Shown here in pieces: positions 8,645-17,614 of a stretch of 64,000 nt of DNA. The DNA is from Kushneria sinocarnis. GTDB lineage: Bacteria > Pseudomonadota > Gammaproteobacteria > Pseudomonadales > Halomonadaceae. Numbering within the stretch: position 1 is the first letter of the stretch; each line of letters starts with the position of its first letter. The stretch is from the NCBI RefSeq assembly GCF_003633775.1, contig NZ_RBIN01000005.1, forward strand, positions 124,001 to 188,000, written 5' to 3'. The notes beneath the pieces are model-generated. The model was given only the letters and a program-made list of their open reading frames with translations, was not told the origin of the DNA and did not search any database. A program made the position numbers and the translations under genes.

Positions 8645-9511
8645 TGAAAGGCATCATTCTTGCAGGTGGCAGCGGTACACGCCTTTATCCCCTGACCCTG
8701 GCGACGTCCAAGCAGCTGCTGGCGGTGCACGACAAGCCGATGATCTACTATCCGCTGTCGGTACTGATGCTGGCCGGCATCCGCGACATCCTGATCATCA
8801 CCACCGAACGCGACCAGAGCAACTTTCATCATTGGCCGGGAGTTCATCGGCAATGACAGTGTCTGCCTGATTCTCGGCGACAACATCTTCTACGGCCACG
8901 GCCTGCGGCCGAAGCTGATCCGCGCCTCGGGACGCGACCACGGCGCCACCATCTTCGGCTATCAGGTCCAGGATCCGGAGCGCTTCGGCGTGGTCGAGTT
9001 CGACCGCCAGCAGCGTGCCATCTCGCTGGAGGAAAAACCCGCTCACCCGAGGTCCAACTACGCCGTCACCGGGCTCTACTTCTACGACAACGACGTGGTC
9101 GAGATCGCCCGCAACGTGCGCCCGTCACACCGCGGTGAGCTGGAGATCACCAGCGTCAATCAGGCCTATCTGGAGCGGGGCGATCTCAGCGTCGAACTGC
9201 TGGGCCGGGGCTACACCTGGCTGGATACCGGCACGCACGAGTCGCTGCTGGAAGCCTCCATGTTCGTGGAAACCCTGGAGAAGAACCAGGGCTACAAGAT
9301 TGCCTGTCTGGAAGAGATCGCCTGGCGCAACCGCTGGATCGGCGACGATCATCTGCTCGATATCGGCCACTCCCTGAAGAAGAACAACTACGGCCGCTAT
9401 CTGCTGGATATCTTCGACAATCGTGCCATGGAGGGGGATTCGCTGGAGATCCAGGTGCCGTTCACTCCGGCAACACAGGCCACCCATCACGCCGTGGAGG
9501 GTTCGCCATGA
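8641..9511 (+). pseudogene. rfbA: Glucose-1-phosphate thymidylyltransferase, internally deleted and frameshifted
   Basis: Residues 1-62 are normal RfbA ([38 protein letters not shown]). At about 8824 the sequence jumps to [11 protein letters not shown] in another frame, and the original frame stops at 8854-8856. Compared with E. coli RfbA, about 28 residues that normally lie between these points (LLGDGS to GLAQA) are missing, together with one-base frame loss. From 8825 the frame is clean to 9511 ([30 protein letters not shown]). The missing stretch contacts the thymine base in known RmlA enzymes, so even a frame-corrected product should be inactive. Another rfbA/rffH copy elsewhere may supply dTDP-glucose. 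Confidence 0.88.
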
Positions 9512-10665
9512 TTCCGGTAACCCGCCCTTTCATGCCGCCCGAGGCCGATTACATTGCGCGTATCGGCGACATCTATCGCGCCGGACAGTGGACCAATCAC
9601 GGCCCCCAGGTGCGGGAGTTCGAGCAGCGGATCACGGCCCTGACCGGCGTCCGCCACTTTCACTATATCGCCAATGGCACCATTGCCCTGCAGCTGGCGC
9701 TGAAGGCCCTGCCGCAGCAGGGGGAGGTCATCACCACCCCCTTCTCGTTCGTGGCCACCCTGAGCAGTATCGTCTGGGAGGGCTTCACGCCGCGCTTTGT
9801 CGATATCGATCCGGATACACTGAACATCGATGCCGGCAGGATCGAGGCGGCAATCACCGAACGTACCGTGGCCATTCTGGCGACCCATGTCTACGGCAAT
9901 CCGTGTGACATTCATGCCATCCAGGCCATCGCCGACCGTCACGGATTGAAGGTCATCTACGATGCCGCGCACTGCTTCGGCACCCTCTATCAGGGGCGCA
10001 GCGTCTTCAACTACGGCGATATCAGCATTACCAGCTTTCACGCCACCAAGCTGTTCCACACCATCGAGGGGGGCGGCCTCTTCACCAATGACGCCGAACT
10101 CTCCGCCGCCCTGCGGGCGACCCGCGAGTTCGGTCAGGTGGGCCAGGAGGGTTACATGCTGGCCGGCATCAACGGCAAGAACTCCGAGGTGCATGCGGCC
10201 ATGGGACTGACCATCCTGCCGTGGCTCGAGGCCATTCTGGCGCGCCGCAGTGCCATCGCCCGCGCCTATGACGAGCGGTTCGCCGGCAGCGGCCTGCAGC
10301 GGCCGGCGGTGATCCCGGGCACCCGCAGCAATCATGCCTACTACCCGATCCTGTTTGCCAGCGAGCAGCACCTGCTGGATGCCGTGGAGCGGCTGGCTGC
10401 CATCGAGGTGGTGCCGAGGCGCTACTTCGCCCCGAGTCTCAACACCCTGGCCTGGGTGCCCCATGCGTTCATGCCGGTCGCCGAGGATGTGGCCGCCCGG
10501 GTGCTGTGCCTGCCCAGCTATCATGAACTGGACGCGGAAAGCATCGACCGCATCGCCGATGCCGTGCTCGATGGCCTGCCTCGGTCGGCGAACCTTGCAC
10601 CGGCGGCGATGCCGGCGATACACCACGCCGAGCTCACGCAGCAGGCGGTGGGCATGCGCCCCTGA
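9508..10665 (+). CDS. DegT/DnrJ/EryC1-family sugar-nucleotide aminotransferase
   Basis: 385 aa PLP enzyme that would transaminate a keto-deoxysugar nucleotide, most likely dTDP-4-keto-6-deoxyglucose made by the adjacent RfbB. Seen directly: [14 protein letters not shown] (55-68), the cofactor Asp in IYDAAHCFG (Asp152) and the Schiff-base lysine in [15 protein letters not shown] (Lys181). The ATG overlaps the end of rfbA by four bases. VioA-type (4-amino) enzymes look closest by motif; a 3-amino FdtB-like role is possible. No acetyltransferase or isomerase is nearby to settle the product. Confidence 0.85.
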   Translation: MIPVTRPFMPPEADYIARIGDIYRAGQWTNHGPQVREFEQRITALTGVRHFHYIANGTIALQLALKALPQQGEVITTPFSFVATLSSIVWEGFTPRFVDIDPDTLNIDAGRIEAAITERTVAILATHVYGNPCDIHAIQAIADRHGLKVIYDAAHCFGTLYQGRSVFNYGDISITSFHATKLFHTIEGGGLFTNDAELSAALRATREFGQVGQEGYMLAGINGKNSEVHAAMGLTILPWLEAILARRSAIARAYDERFAGSGLQRPAVIPGTRSNHAYYPILFASEQHLLDAVERLAAIEVVPRRYFAPSLNTLAWVPHAFMPVAEDVAARVLCLPSYHELDAESIDRIADAVLDGLPRSANLAPAAMPAIHHAELTQQAVGMRP

Positions 10666-10672
10666 CGAAGCC

Positions 10673-10694
10673 GCCGGCCCGGCTCCGGGCCGGC
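10673..10694. terminator. GC-rich hairpin between convergent genes
   Basis: Perfect 10 bp stem GCCGGCCCGG / CCGGGCCGGC with a two-base loop, placed between the stop codons of the aminotransferase and the leftward MFS gene. No T tract, so termination is only probable. Confidence 0.5.
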
Positions 10695-10704
10695 GCCATG
10701 CGGC

Positions 10705-12000
10705 TCAGCGATCCTCGGCCTCGGGCGTGACAATCGGGTCCCGCACGATCCACAGATAGCAGATGGCGGCCCCGGCGGCGATGATGCCGCCGGAGATGAA
10801 GGCGAGCGACCACGAGCCCGTGGTATCGACAATCATTCCGGCCACCAGCGGTGAGAAGGCACCACCGAAATAGCCGCCGAAGTTCTGGATCGAGCCGACC
10901 GAGGCCACCATCGAGGGCGGCGCCACATCACCGGCCAGCGCCCAGGCACTGCCGGTGATCGCCGAAATGAAGGCCAGTGCGAGGGTCATCAGCGCAATGG
11001 TCATGGCCAGCGAGCCCATGAAGGGCAGCGCGATCACCGCCCCCGCAGCCACCAGGGCGCTGACGGCGATGATGTACTGACGCGCCTTCAGCGAAGGCAG
11101 CCCCTGCCGCTCCACCAGGCTTCGGGCCACGAAACCGCTGGCGATGTTGCCCAGCGCACCGCCGATCCACGGAATGGAGGAGTAGAACCCCATCTCGGTC
11201 AGGGTGATCTGCCAGCTGTCCTTCAGGTAGAGCGGCAAAAAGACCAGAAAGATGTTCCAGATCCAGATGGTGCAGAAATAGCCCAGAATCATGCCCCACA
11301 CGCTGCGCTGGGCAAACAGGGCACGCCAGGGCATCGGCGAGCGCTGCATGACCTGCTCATGGCCACCGCCCCCGGATTCGATCCAGTCGAACTCTGCCTG
11401 CGGCAGCCGGGCATGCCGATCCGGATTGCGATAGAAGAGATAGAACACCAGCGCGAAGACGGCCCCGACCAGGCCGGTGAACAGGAACAGGCCTCGCCAG
11501 CCGAACCACGCCAGCACCCCCACCAGCACCGGCGGTGCCAGCGCCGGCCCCCATTTCGAGGCGCTGTCGAAGATGCCGGTGGCGATGCCCCGCTCCTGGC
11601 GCGGAAACCAGAACGAGGTCACCTTGGCCGCGGTCGGCCAGCAGGGCGCCTCGCCGAAGCCCAGCAGTACCCGCAGCAGCAGAAAGACCCACAGCGCACT
11701 GGCCAGCCCCATGCCCATGGTCGCCAGGCTCCAGGCCAGCAGGGCCAGCGCATACACCAGCCTTGCCCCGAAGCGGTCGGCAATCCAGCCGGCCGGCAGC
11801 TGGGCGACGGCATAACACCACGCGAACACCGTGCCCATCAGCCCGATGTCGGTATTGTCGAGCCCCAGCTCCGCAATCATGGCCGGTGCTGCAATCGACA
11901 GATTGGCGCGATCGATGTAGTTGATCATGCCGCCGACCAGCAGCCAGAGCACGATTCGATAGCGAACCTTCGAGGCCGGTGCCGCGCTTGCCTGGGTCAT
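10705..12000 (-). CDS. MFS transporter, anion:cation symporter (hexuronate/galactonate) type
   Basis: 431 aa inner-membrane protein with the 12-helix pattern of the major facilitator family. The N-terminus RIVLWLLVGGMINYIDRANLSIAAP and the helix 2-3 loop WIADRFGARLVY are those of the ACS group, which carries hexuronates, galactonate, glucarate and similar acids. The ATG at 12000 follows GGGGAGGCGAA. The gene is alone on its strand between the aminotransferase and the second GT2 gene and interrupts the sugar-nucleotide cluster, so its location says little about substrate. Confidence 0.8.
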   Translation of the reverse strand: MTQASAAPASKVRYRIVLWLLVGGMINYIDRANLSIAAPAMIAELGLDNTDIGLMGTVFAWCYAVAQLPAGWIADRFGARLVYALALLAWSLATMGMGLASALWVFLLLRVLLGFGEAPCWPTAAKVTSFWFPRQERGIATGIFDSASKWGPALAPPVLVGVLAWFGWRGLFLFTGLVGAVFALVFYLFYRNPDRHARLPQAEFDWIESGGGGHEQVMQRSPMPWRALFAQRSVWGMILGYFCTIWIWNIFLVFLPLYLKDSWQITLTEMGFYSSIPWIGGALGNIASGFVARSLVERQGLPSLKARQYIIAVSALVAAGAVIALPFMGSLAMTIALMTLALAFISAITGSAWALAGDVAPPSMVASVGSIQNFGGYFGGAFSPLVAGMIVDTTGSWSLAFISGGIIAAGAAICYLWIVRDPIVTPEAEDR

Positions 12001-12241
12001 TTCGCCTCCCCGTTTCAGTGCAGTTCCTTTCCCTGCCACCCTGAAACGAGGCTGAAAAAGAGTCTCTACGACATTGGTCAGACCACCGAACCGGAGCGGC
12101 CCACCACATGCGCGGGCCATCAGTCCAGGCCCATGGAGGAGTACTACTACAACTTTCTCAAGGTATTGAAAACAAGGATAAAAATCAGCTTTCCCGGCGC
12201 AGCCCGACCGACATTTTCGGCATAGCAGCCCCTTGTCAAAG

Positions 12242-12254
12242 ACCAATAATGGCG
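12242..12254 (+). promoter_or_regulatory. Second copy of ACCAATAATGGCG
   Basis: Identical 13-mer to the one at 6157-6169, again about 40 bases before a GT2 start codon, while the bases between element and gene differ. Conservation of sequence and distance suggests a shared promoter or operator. Confidence 0.4.
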
Positions 12255-12281
12255 ATGATTCCATGCGCCAGAGATCATGAG

Positions 12282-13412
12282 ATGAACATCACCAGCGGAG
12301 CAGACGAAGCCTGGCTGACGGTCGGCATTGCCGCCTACAACAATGCCGATCACATCCGGGCGGCCATCGATTCGGTGGTGCGCCAGACCGATCACCGGGT
12401 CAGGATCATCGTGGTCAATGACGGTTCGAGCGACGAGACAGCACACCGCATCCAGTCGCTGATCACGGGCTATGCGCCCGCCACGCGCGAGCGCATCCTG
12501 GTCATCGATCAGCCCAATGCCGGCGTGGCGACGGTCCGCAACATGGCCATCGAGCGCGCCACCACCCCCTTTCTCACCTTTCTCGATGGCGATGACTACT
12601 GGCTCGAGCGCTACTACCCCCGGCTCGAAGCACTGATCGGCGATGTCGATGAGCTGATCACCGGCGACGTCGATCTCATCGAATTCAACGCCCTTGCCGA
12701 CCCCGGACTGGTCGCCACCGAGGACTGGTCGGGCGACCGGCTGATGCGCTTCAACGCGCTGGGCAACTACCGTGGCCTGCTCACGCCGACGCAGCTGGAG
12801 CGGATCTTCACCGCCTCGGAGTGGTATGTCTGGACCCGCATCTATCGCACCCGGCTGTTCGACAACCTGCGCTTTCCGGTCAGCCTGCACTTCGAGGACA
12901 TGATGCTGATCCCCCGGGTCTATCTGCGCGCCCGGGAGATCATTGCCACCGACGAAGCCCTGATCGCCTATCGCATCAACCCGCAGGGGCAGGCCCGCAA
13001 TACCCGGCCGCGCGACCTGACCGACATCGGCCACATCATCGAACTGCACCTGGAGATCGCAGGCCAGGGGCCGGACTACCAGAACCGGCTGATGACCCTG
13101 CTGGCGTGTCAGGATGCGCTCTATTACAAGACGGTCGCCAACCGGCTCGAAGGCTATCTCGCCTCGCTGCCGAAGATCCGCCAGGTGGTCCGACAGCTGC
13201 GGCCACTGCGGGCGCGATACGCGCTGCCACTGCCCTCGAACACCCGGCTGCTGATGCTGTCGCCTCTGGCCTCCAATCTCTGCAGCTGGCTGCGCCGGCA
13301 GCGCCGGGGGTTCAGGCGCCGGTCTGCTGCGCCGCCGGCGTCTGCCGGCTCGTTCGAGCAGTGGTATCGCCTCGGGCGAAGAGCTCGCGCAGGTGAGCGC
13401 GATAGCGACTGA
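12282..13412 (+). CDS. Family 2 glycosyltransferase, paralog of the gene at 6198
   Basis: 376 aa. It aligns over nearly its whole length with the GT2 protein at 6198-7274: WLTVGIAAYNNADHI, IIVVNDGSSDET, LDGDDYWLERYY, WYVWTRIYR and the SPLASNLCSWL tail are shared or nearly so. It would transfer a sugar to a surface glycan. The start at 12282 (MNITSGADEAWLTV) lines up with the paralog; ATG 12249 is an in-frame alternative. The last 35 codons, rich in Arg and Ala, extend past the paralog and overlap the convergent mdaB gene by 101 bases, so this tail may be a stop-loss extension. Confidence 0.84.
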   Translation: MNITSGADEAWLTVGIAAYNNADHIRAAIDSVVRQTDHRVRIIVVNDGSSDETAHRIQSLITGYAPATRERILVIDQPNAGVATVRNMAIERATTPFLTFLDGDDYWLERYYPRLEALIGDVDELITGDVDLIEFNALADPGLVATEDWSGDRLMRFNALGNYRGLLTPTQLERIFTASEWYVWTRIYRTRLFDNLRFPVSLHFEDMMLIPRVYLRAREIIATDEALIAYRINPQGQARNTRPRDLTDIGHIIELHLEIAGQGPDYQNRLMTLLACQDALYYKTVANRLEGYLASLPKIRQVVRQLRPLRARYALPLPSNTRLLMLSPLASNLCSWLRRQRRGFRRRSAAPPASAGSFEQWYRLGRRARAGERDSD

Positions 13413-13950
13413 CATGATGCTCGACTGCCGGCGCCTTGATCACGTCGGTGGCGAGAAAGGTGGGCAGCGCTTCGAGGCCGAGAAACTGCTGCGCCTTGTG
13501 AAACGGGAAGTAGACCGCATCCACGCCCCGGCCCTCGAAGAAGTTGCCGGGTTCGTCGAACGCCTCCTGCGGGGCGTTCCAGGTCAGCGACAGCATGTAG
13601 CGCCGGCCCTGCAGCAGTCCGCCGCTACCGTACTGCCGGCTCGGATCGTGGCGGCTGCGCCCATCGCTGGCGTAGAGCGTGCCGTGACCGGTGGTCAGCA
13701 CCTCATCGAGATAGCGCTTGAGACTCCAGGGCACCCCCATCCACCAGCCCGGCATCTGATAGATGATGACCTCGGCGTGCACGAACTTTGCCACTTCCTC
13801 TTCGACCTCGTAACCGTCGTCCACGGTGGTGGTAGTCACCTCGTGGCCCAGCGCGGTCAGCTCCTCGCGGGCCGCTTCGTGCAGGGTGGTGTTGAGCCGG
13901 CCCCCGGAGTGGGCGAACGGGCGCTGGCCGTTGATCAAAAGAATCTTCAA
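13312..13950 (-). CDS. mdaB: NAD(P)H-quinone reductase of the MdaB family
   Basis: 212 aa flavodoxin-fold protein that reduces quinones with NAD(P)H and protects against oxidative stress. The start KILLINGQRPFAHSGGRLN and the segment IIYQMPGWWMGVPWSLKRYLDEV are those of MdaB/KefF-like enzymes. The start appears to be TTG at 13950 (read as Met), preceded by AGGAG with six-base spacing; no ATG fits. A LysR gene is divergent. The 3' end overlaps the rightward GT2 gene by 101 bases, and the MdaB tail after ELFARGD looks variable. Confidence 0.87.
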   Translation of the reverse strand: MKILLINGQRPFAHSGGRLNTTLHEAAREELTALGHEVTTTTVDDGYEVEEEVAKFVHAEVIIYQMPGWWMGVPWSLKRYLDEVLTTGHGTLYASDGRSRHDPSRQYGSGGLLQGRRYMLSLTWNAPQEAFDEPGNFFEGRGVDAVYFPFHKAQQFLGLEALPTFLATDVIKAPAVEHHVSRYRAHLRELFARGDTTARTSRQTPAAQQTGA

Positions 13951-14050
13951 GACGAACTCCTGTAGCAGTCGAGGCGGCCGCCGGCCGCAATGGGCAGGCA
14001 GCCTACCCGGCGTTTTATTGTCGAAAAATGCGATAAACTGCAAAAAACCC

Positions 14051-14065
14051 TTGATTGCCGATCAA
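14051..14065. promoter_or_regulatory. Dyad at the LysR start codon, candidate autoregulatory operator
   Basis: TTGAT-TGCCG-ATCAA, a perfect 5 bp inverted repeat, ends two bases before the LysR ATG in the mdaB-LysR intergenic region. Fits a LysR box; inferred. Confidence 0.4.
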
Positions 14066-14067
14066 TA

Positions 14068-14961
14068 ATGCGCAGCACCCTCGAAGAGCAGCAGGCCTTT
14101 GTCGCCGTGGTGGATGCCGGTTCGATCACTGCCGCCGCCGAACAGCTCGGCCAGACCACCTCGGGCGTGAGCCGCGCCCTCAATCGCCTGGAGCGCAAGC
14201 TCGCCACCACCCTGCTGCGGCGCACCACCCGCCGGCTGGAGCTGACCGAAGAGGGCCACGAGTTCCTCGATCACGCCCGCGCCATCCTCGCCGCAGTGGA
14301 AGCCGCCGAAGAAGCGATGGCGCTGCACCATCAGCAGCCGGTCGGGCGCCTGCGGGTCAACGCCGCCCCCACCTTCATGCAGCACGTGATGGTGCCGCTG
14401 ATCGGCGAGTTCCGAAGGCGCTACCCGGGCATCACGCTCGAACTCGACACCCACGACCGCTTCATCGACCTGCTCGAGCAGCGCACCGATGTCGCCATCC
14501 GCATCGGCGAGCTCAGCGACTCCAGCCTGCACGCCCGCCCGCTGGGGCGCAGCCGCCTGCAACTGCTGGCCGCCCCCGGCTATCTGGCGCGTCATGGCAC
14601 CCCGCAGGCGGTGGCCGAGCTGGAGCAGCACACCCTGCTGGGCTTCCACCAGCTCACCCATCTCAACCGCTGGCCGCTGGCGGATACGTTCGGCGGCGAT
14701 CTGCAGGTCACCCCCGACCTGGCAGCCTCCAGTGCCACCACCCTGCGCAGCCTGGCGCTGACCGAACAGGGCATCGTCTGCCTGGGCGACTACACCACCG
14801 TGGCCGATCGCCGCGACGGTCATCTGATCCCGGTCCTCGAGACCCTGACCCAGCCGCGCTTTCAGGCGATCAATGCCGTCTACTACCGCAATACCGCGCT
14901 GGCCCAGCGCATCACCCTGCTGCTGGATTTCCTCGGCGAGCGGCTGCCGGCGCTGCTGTAA
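14068..14961 (+). CDS. LysR-family transcriptional regulator, divergent from mdaB
   Basis: 297 aa. The N-terminal helix-turn-helix is clear: EEQQAFVAVVDAGSITAAAEQLGQTTSGVSRALNRLE (about 5-41), followed by the LLRRTTRRLELTEEG linker and a periplasmic-binding-like effector domain. It most resembles the group that controls quinone and redox genes. It likely regulates the divergent mdaB gene and itself. The ATG at 14068 gives the usual short N-terminus; longer readings from 13990 add unrelated residues. The effector is unknown. Confidence 0.88.
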   Translation: MRSTLEEQQAFVAVVDAGSITAAAEQLGQTTSGVSRALNRLERKLATTLLRRTTRRLELTEEGHEFLDHARAILAAVEAAEEAMALHHQQPVGRLRVNAAPTFMQHVMVPLIGEFRRRYPGITLELDTHDRFIDLLEQRTDVAIRIGELSDSSLHARPLGRSRLQLLAAPGYLARHGTPQAVAELEQHTLLGFHQLTHLNRWPLADTFGGDLQVTPDLAASSATTLRSLALTEQGIVCLGDYTTVADRRDGHLIPVLETLTQPRFQAINAVYYRNTALAQRITLLLDFLGERLPALL

Positions 14962-15029
14962 TGCCCAATGCCTGGCCGAAAGCTGCCAGAATGACGTTGT
15001 GCCATCCCTTCTTCAGCCGGAGAACCACC

Positions 15030-15971
15030 ATGCCGCTCGATCTGCTGCTCGTAACCCACATCTCCCGTCGCCACCGGGAGCAGCTGACGCAGGCAGGCTT
15101 TCGCGTGCACCGGGCCGAGCACGACGAACGGCGCCGCGAGGTGATCGCCGAACACGGCGACTCGATTCGTGCCGTGCTGACCATCGGCACCATCGGCTTT
15201 ACCGCTGAAGAGATGGATGAACTGCCCCGGCTCGGCCTGATCTGCGCCCAGGGGGTGGGCTTCGAGGGCATCGACGTCGCCGCCGCCCGCGAACGCGGCA
15301 TTGCCGTCACCCACGGCCCCGGCACCAATGCCGATACCGTCGCCGACCACACCCTGGGGCTGATGCTGGCCTGCCTGCGCCGCATTCCCCAGAGCGATGC
15401 CGCCGTACGCCGCGGCGAATGGCAGAACGCCCGGCGCAGCCACCCCGATCTGCACGGCAGGACGCTGGGGCTGCTGGGCATGGGCAACATCGCCCGGGCG
15501 ATCGCCAAACGCGCCCACTACGGCTTCGACATGCCGGTGGTCTACCACAGCCGTTCACCAAAAACGGAGCTGCCGTATCACCATGAGCCCGAGGCACGGC
15601 GCGTGGCCGAACAGGCGGACGTGCTGGTCGCCGCCCTGCCCGGCGGCCCGCAGACCCATCATCTGGTCGATGAGGCAATGCTCACCGCCCTGGGTGCCAG
15701 CGGCGTGCTGATCAACATCGGCCGCGGCAGCGTGGTCGACACCGAGGCACTGGTGGCCGCCATCCGCGAACGGCGCATCGCCTCGGCCGGGCTGGATGTG
15801 ATCGACGGCGAGCCCGAGGTGCCCGAGGACGTGCTCGCCGAAGAGTCGATCATTCTGACCCCGCACACCGCCGGCCTCTCGCCGAGCGCGCTGGAGGCCA
15901 CCATCGCGCTGGTGATCCGCAACCTGCAGGCCTTCGAGGCCGGCGAGGCGCTGGTTACGCCGGTGCCCTGA
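15030..15971 (+). CDS. D-isomer-specific 2-hydroxyacid dehydrogenase
   Basis: 313 aa NAD(P)-dependent cytoplasmic enzyme that reduces 2-keto acids such as glyoxylate or hydroxypyruvate. The catalytic triad is visible: Arg in NIGRGSVVDTEAL, Glu in DVIDGEPEVPE, His in ILTPHTAGLS. The nucleotide motif is LGLLGMGNIARAIAK, with Ala where the third Gly of GxGxxG is usual; this occurs in some family members. It follows the LysR gene by 68 bases. The exact substrate cannot be read. Its 3' end lies opposite an unusual read-through of murI. Confidence 0.86.
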   Translation: MPLDLLLVTHISRRHREQLTQAGFRVHRAEHDERRREVIAEHGDSIRAVLTIGTIGFTAEEMDELPRLGLICAQGVGFEGIDVAAARERGIAVTHGPGTNADTVADHTLGLMLACLRRIPQSDAAVRRGEWQNARRSHPDLHGRTLGLLGMGNIARAIAKRAHYGFDMPVVYHSRSPKTELPYHHEPEARRVAEQADVLVAALPGGPQTHHLVDEAMLTALGASGVLINIGRGSVVDTEALVAAIRERRIASAGLDVIDGEPEVPEDVLAEESIILTPHTAGLSPSALEATIALVIRNLQAFEAGEALVTPVP

Positions 15972-16801
15972 GCCGCCGCTCGGTTCGCGAGGCGCGTATC
16001 GCTCAGGGCGAAGCCCCGCCGCTGCAGGAAGGGGATCAGCGCGCCGTTCTCCGCACGCTCGGCGGTAAAGCGGAAGCGATGCATCGGGACAGCCGCGCCC
16101 GGCGCGGCATCGACCGCCAGCAGCATCGCCAGCCGCCGCGCCACCGGCTCGGCGGTATCCACCAGTGCCACCGACGCCCCCAGCTGACCGCGAATGGCCC
16201 CGGCCAGCAGCGGATAGTGCGTACAGCCCAGCACCACGGTATCCAGCCCGGCCGCGCGCGCCTGCAGCAGGGGCGCCAGCTCACGGGTCAGCAGCGCCTC
16301 ATCCGGCGGCCCATCGCGCATGGCCGTCTCGGCCAGCCCGGCCAGATGCTCGGCCCCCACACGAATCACCCGGCAGTGCGCGGCAAAGCGCTCGATCAGC
16401 GTATCGACATAAGGGCCCTGTGTTGTGCCGGGCGTGGCCAGCAGGCCAATCACCCCGCTGCGGCTTCGCTGCGCCGCGGTGCGAATGGCCGGCACCACCC
16501 CGATCACCGGGCACGCCACCCGCTCACGCAGTGCATCCAGCACCACCGTGCTGGCGGTATTGCAGGCGATCACGATCGCCCGGAGCGACTGCCCGGCCTG
16601 CACCCGCGCCACCAGTGAGAGGACCCGCTCGATCAGGGCATCACGCGATAACTCTCCATAAGGGAACCAGGCGTTGTCCGCGACATACAAAAGCGGCAGC
16701 GCCGGGCAACGCCGCTGAATGGCCTCGGCAATGGTCAGCCCACCCACGCCGGAATCGATCAGCAGCACCACGCCGGCCTGCCCCGGTTCACTGCTTGTCA
16801 T
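15659..16801 (-). CDS. murI: Glutamate racemase with an abnormal C-terminal extension
   Basis: It makes D-glutamate for peptidoglycan. The MurI core is complete: LLIDSGVGGLTI, the first catalytic Cys in IACNTAST and the second in GCTHYPLLAG. The core ends near HRFRFTAERAENGALIPFLQRRGF at about 16000, a normal length of about 270 aa. No stop follows; the frame stays open for about 110 more codons of Ala/Ser/Arg-rich sequence antisense to the dehydrogenase gene, overlapping it by 313 bases. This is probably stop loss. The start is uncertain: ATG 16801 fits the family length, ATG 16843 is in frame, and neither has a well-placed ribosome site. Confidence 0.85.
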   Translation of the reverse strand: MTSSEPGQAGVVLLIDSGVGGLTIAEAIQRRCPALPLLYVADNAWFPYGELSRDALIERVLSLVARVQAGQSLRAIVIACNTASTVVLDALRERVACPVIGVVPAIRTAAQRSRSGVIGLLATPGTTQGPYVDTLIERFAAHCRVIRVGAEHLAGLAETAMRDGPPDEALLTRELAPLLQARAAGLDTVVLGCTHYPLLAGAIRGQLGASVALVDTAEPVARRLAMLLAVDAAPGAAVPMHRFRFTAERAENGALIPFLQRRGFALSDTRLANRAAAQGTGVTSASPASKACRLRITSAMVASSALGERPAVCGVRMIDSSASTSSGTSGSPSITSSPAEAMRRSRMAATSASVSTTLPRPMLISTPLAPRAVSIASSTR

Positions 16802-16978
16802 CTCCGCGTTGGCCCTGTGTGGATTCACAAGAATTCGGGGCATTATCGCTCATCGGCATGCCAGTAACATGATCGAGCTCAATCTCTCGTCTCAAGGAGA
16901 CCTGAAGCAGGGGCCGATTGATAAGCCAATCTGCCAGGGAGAGAAGAGCCCCGTGGCGATGCCAACCCAATGCTCTCG

Positions 16979-17356
16979 TTAATGCAGCAAGCCCTCGGAC
17001 CAGAGCGCAATGACCACATCCATTTGTCCATTGTGCGCCTTGTGCTCGGGGCCACAGGCCCTGACCCACAAGGTACGCCTGTCATCGACAAGGCCATGGT
17101 CGCCCTTCAACAATCTGAACAGCTCAAGGGCATAGCGTTTGTTCCTTTTGGATGTGGTGTAACTGCCTGAAGGAATCCCCTGAATATGCCCCTCTTCCGC
17201 CAGGCCCAGAAACGCGCTCTTTGGACAACCTTTCTTGATGGCTGCCACACGATCGACAAACTCGTTTTCAGCGGCCCTCTGCCACGCATTGACCGGGTCG
17301 ACCCCGGACTGGGCCATGTACACGGCTTCTGTAGCCACTTTCCCATATCGCCTCAT
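16979..17356 (-). CDS. DUF6979-family protein of unknown function
   Basis: 125 aa, soluble, no signal or membrane segment. The pattern MRRYGKVATEAVYMA, NAWQRAA, KKGCPKSAFLGLAEEGHIQGIPSG and RNKRYALELFRLL matches the small DUF6979 family. No biochemical role is known to me. It reads toward murI with a 135-base gap and is divergent from the GntR regulator at 17624. The AT-richer upstream stretch (17357-17600) is unlike its neighbours, hinting at an acquired gene. Confidence 0.7.
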   Translation of the reverse strand: MRRYGKVATEAVYMAQSGVDPVNAWQRAAENEFVDRVAAIKKGCPKSAFLGLAEEGHIQGIPSGSYTTSKRNKRYALELFRLLKGDHGLVDDRRTLWVRACGPEHKAHNGQMDVVIALWSEGLLH

Positions 17357-17614
17357 TTTTTCTCCTTGTTCAGTTACCGGGCTACAACCTCCTTTGAAAG
17401 TTTTTTCAGAGTATGTTTACAACGCCTGGTCAGCCATGCCGTTTCTTTCACTCATTCGAGCTCGCTGCCCATCACCAACGCCCTTCTCAGTTGAGATCTT
17501 TGCATTTTTTGCACATCCAACCGACTTCCTGCCTTGTTTTATACATCTGGAATCCTGACTGCTTCGACCAAGGGCTGATCGACGAATGTCCAAGTGCCGG
17601 AGACAGGCTGGCAC

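Noticed and set aside
17357-17600. Possible small RNA or gene in the AT-richer gap before the GntR regulator
   Set aside because: Short frames on both strands lack coding pattern, and no terminator or promoter pair defines an RNA.
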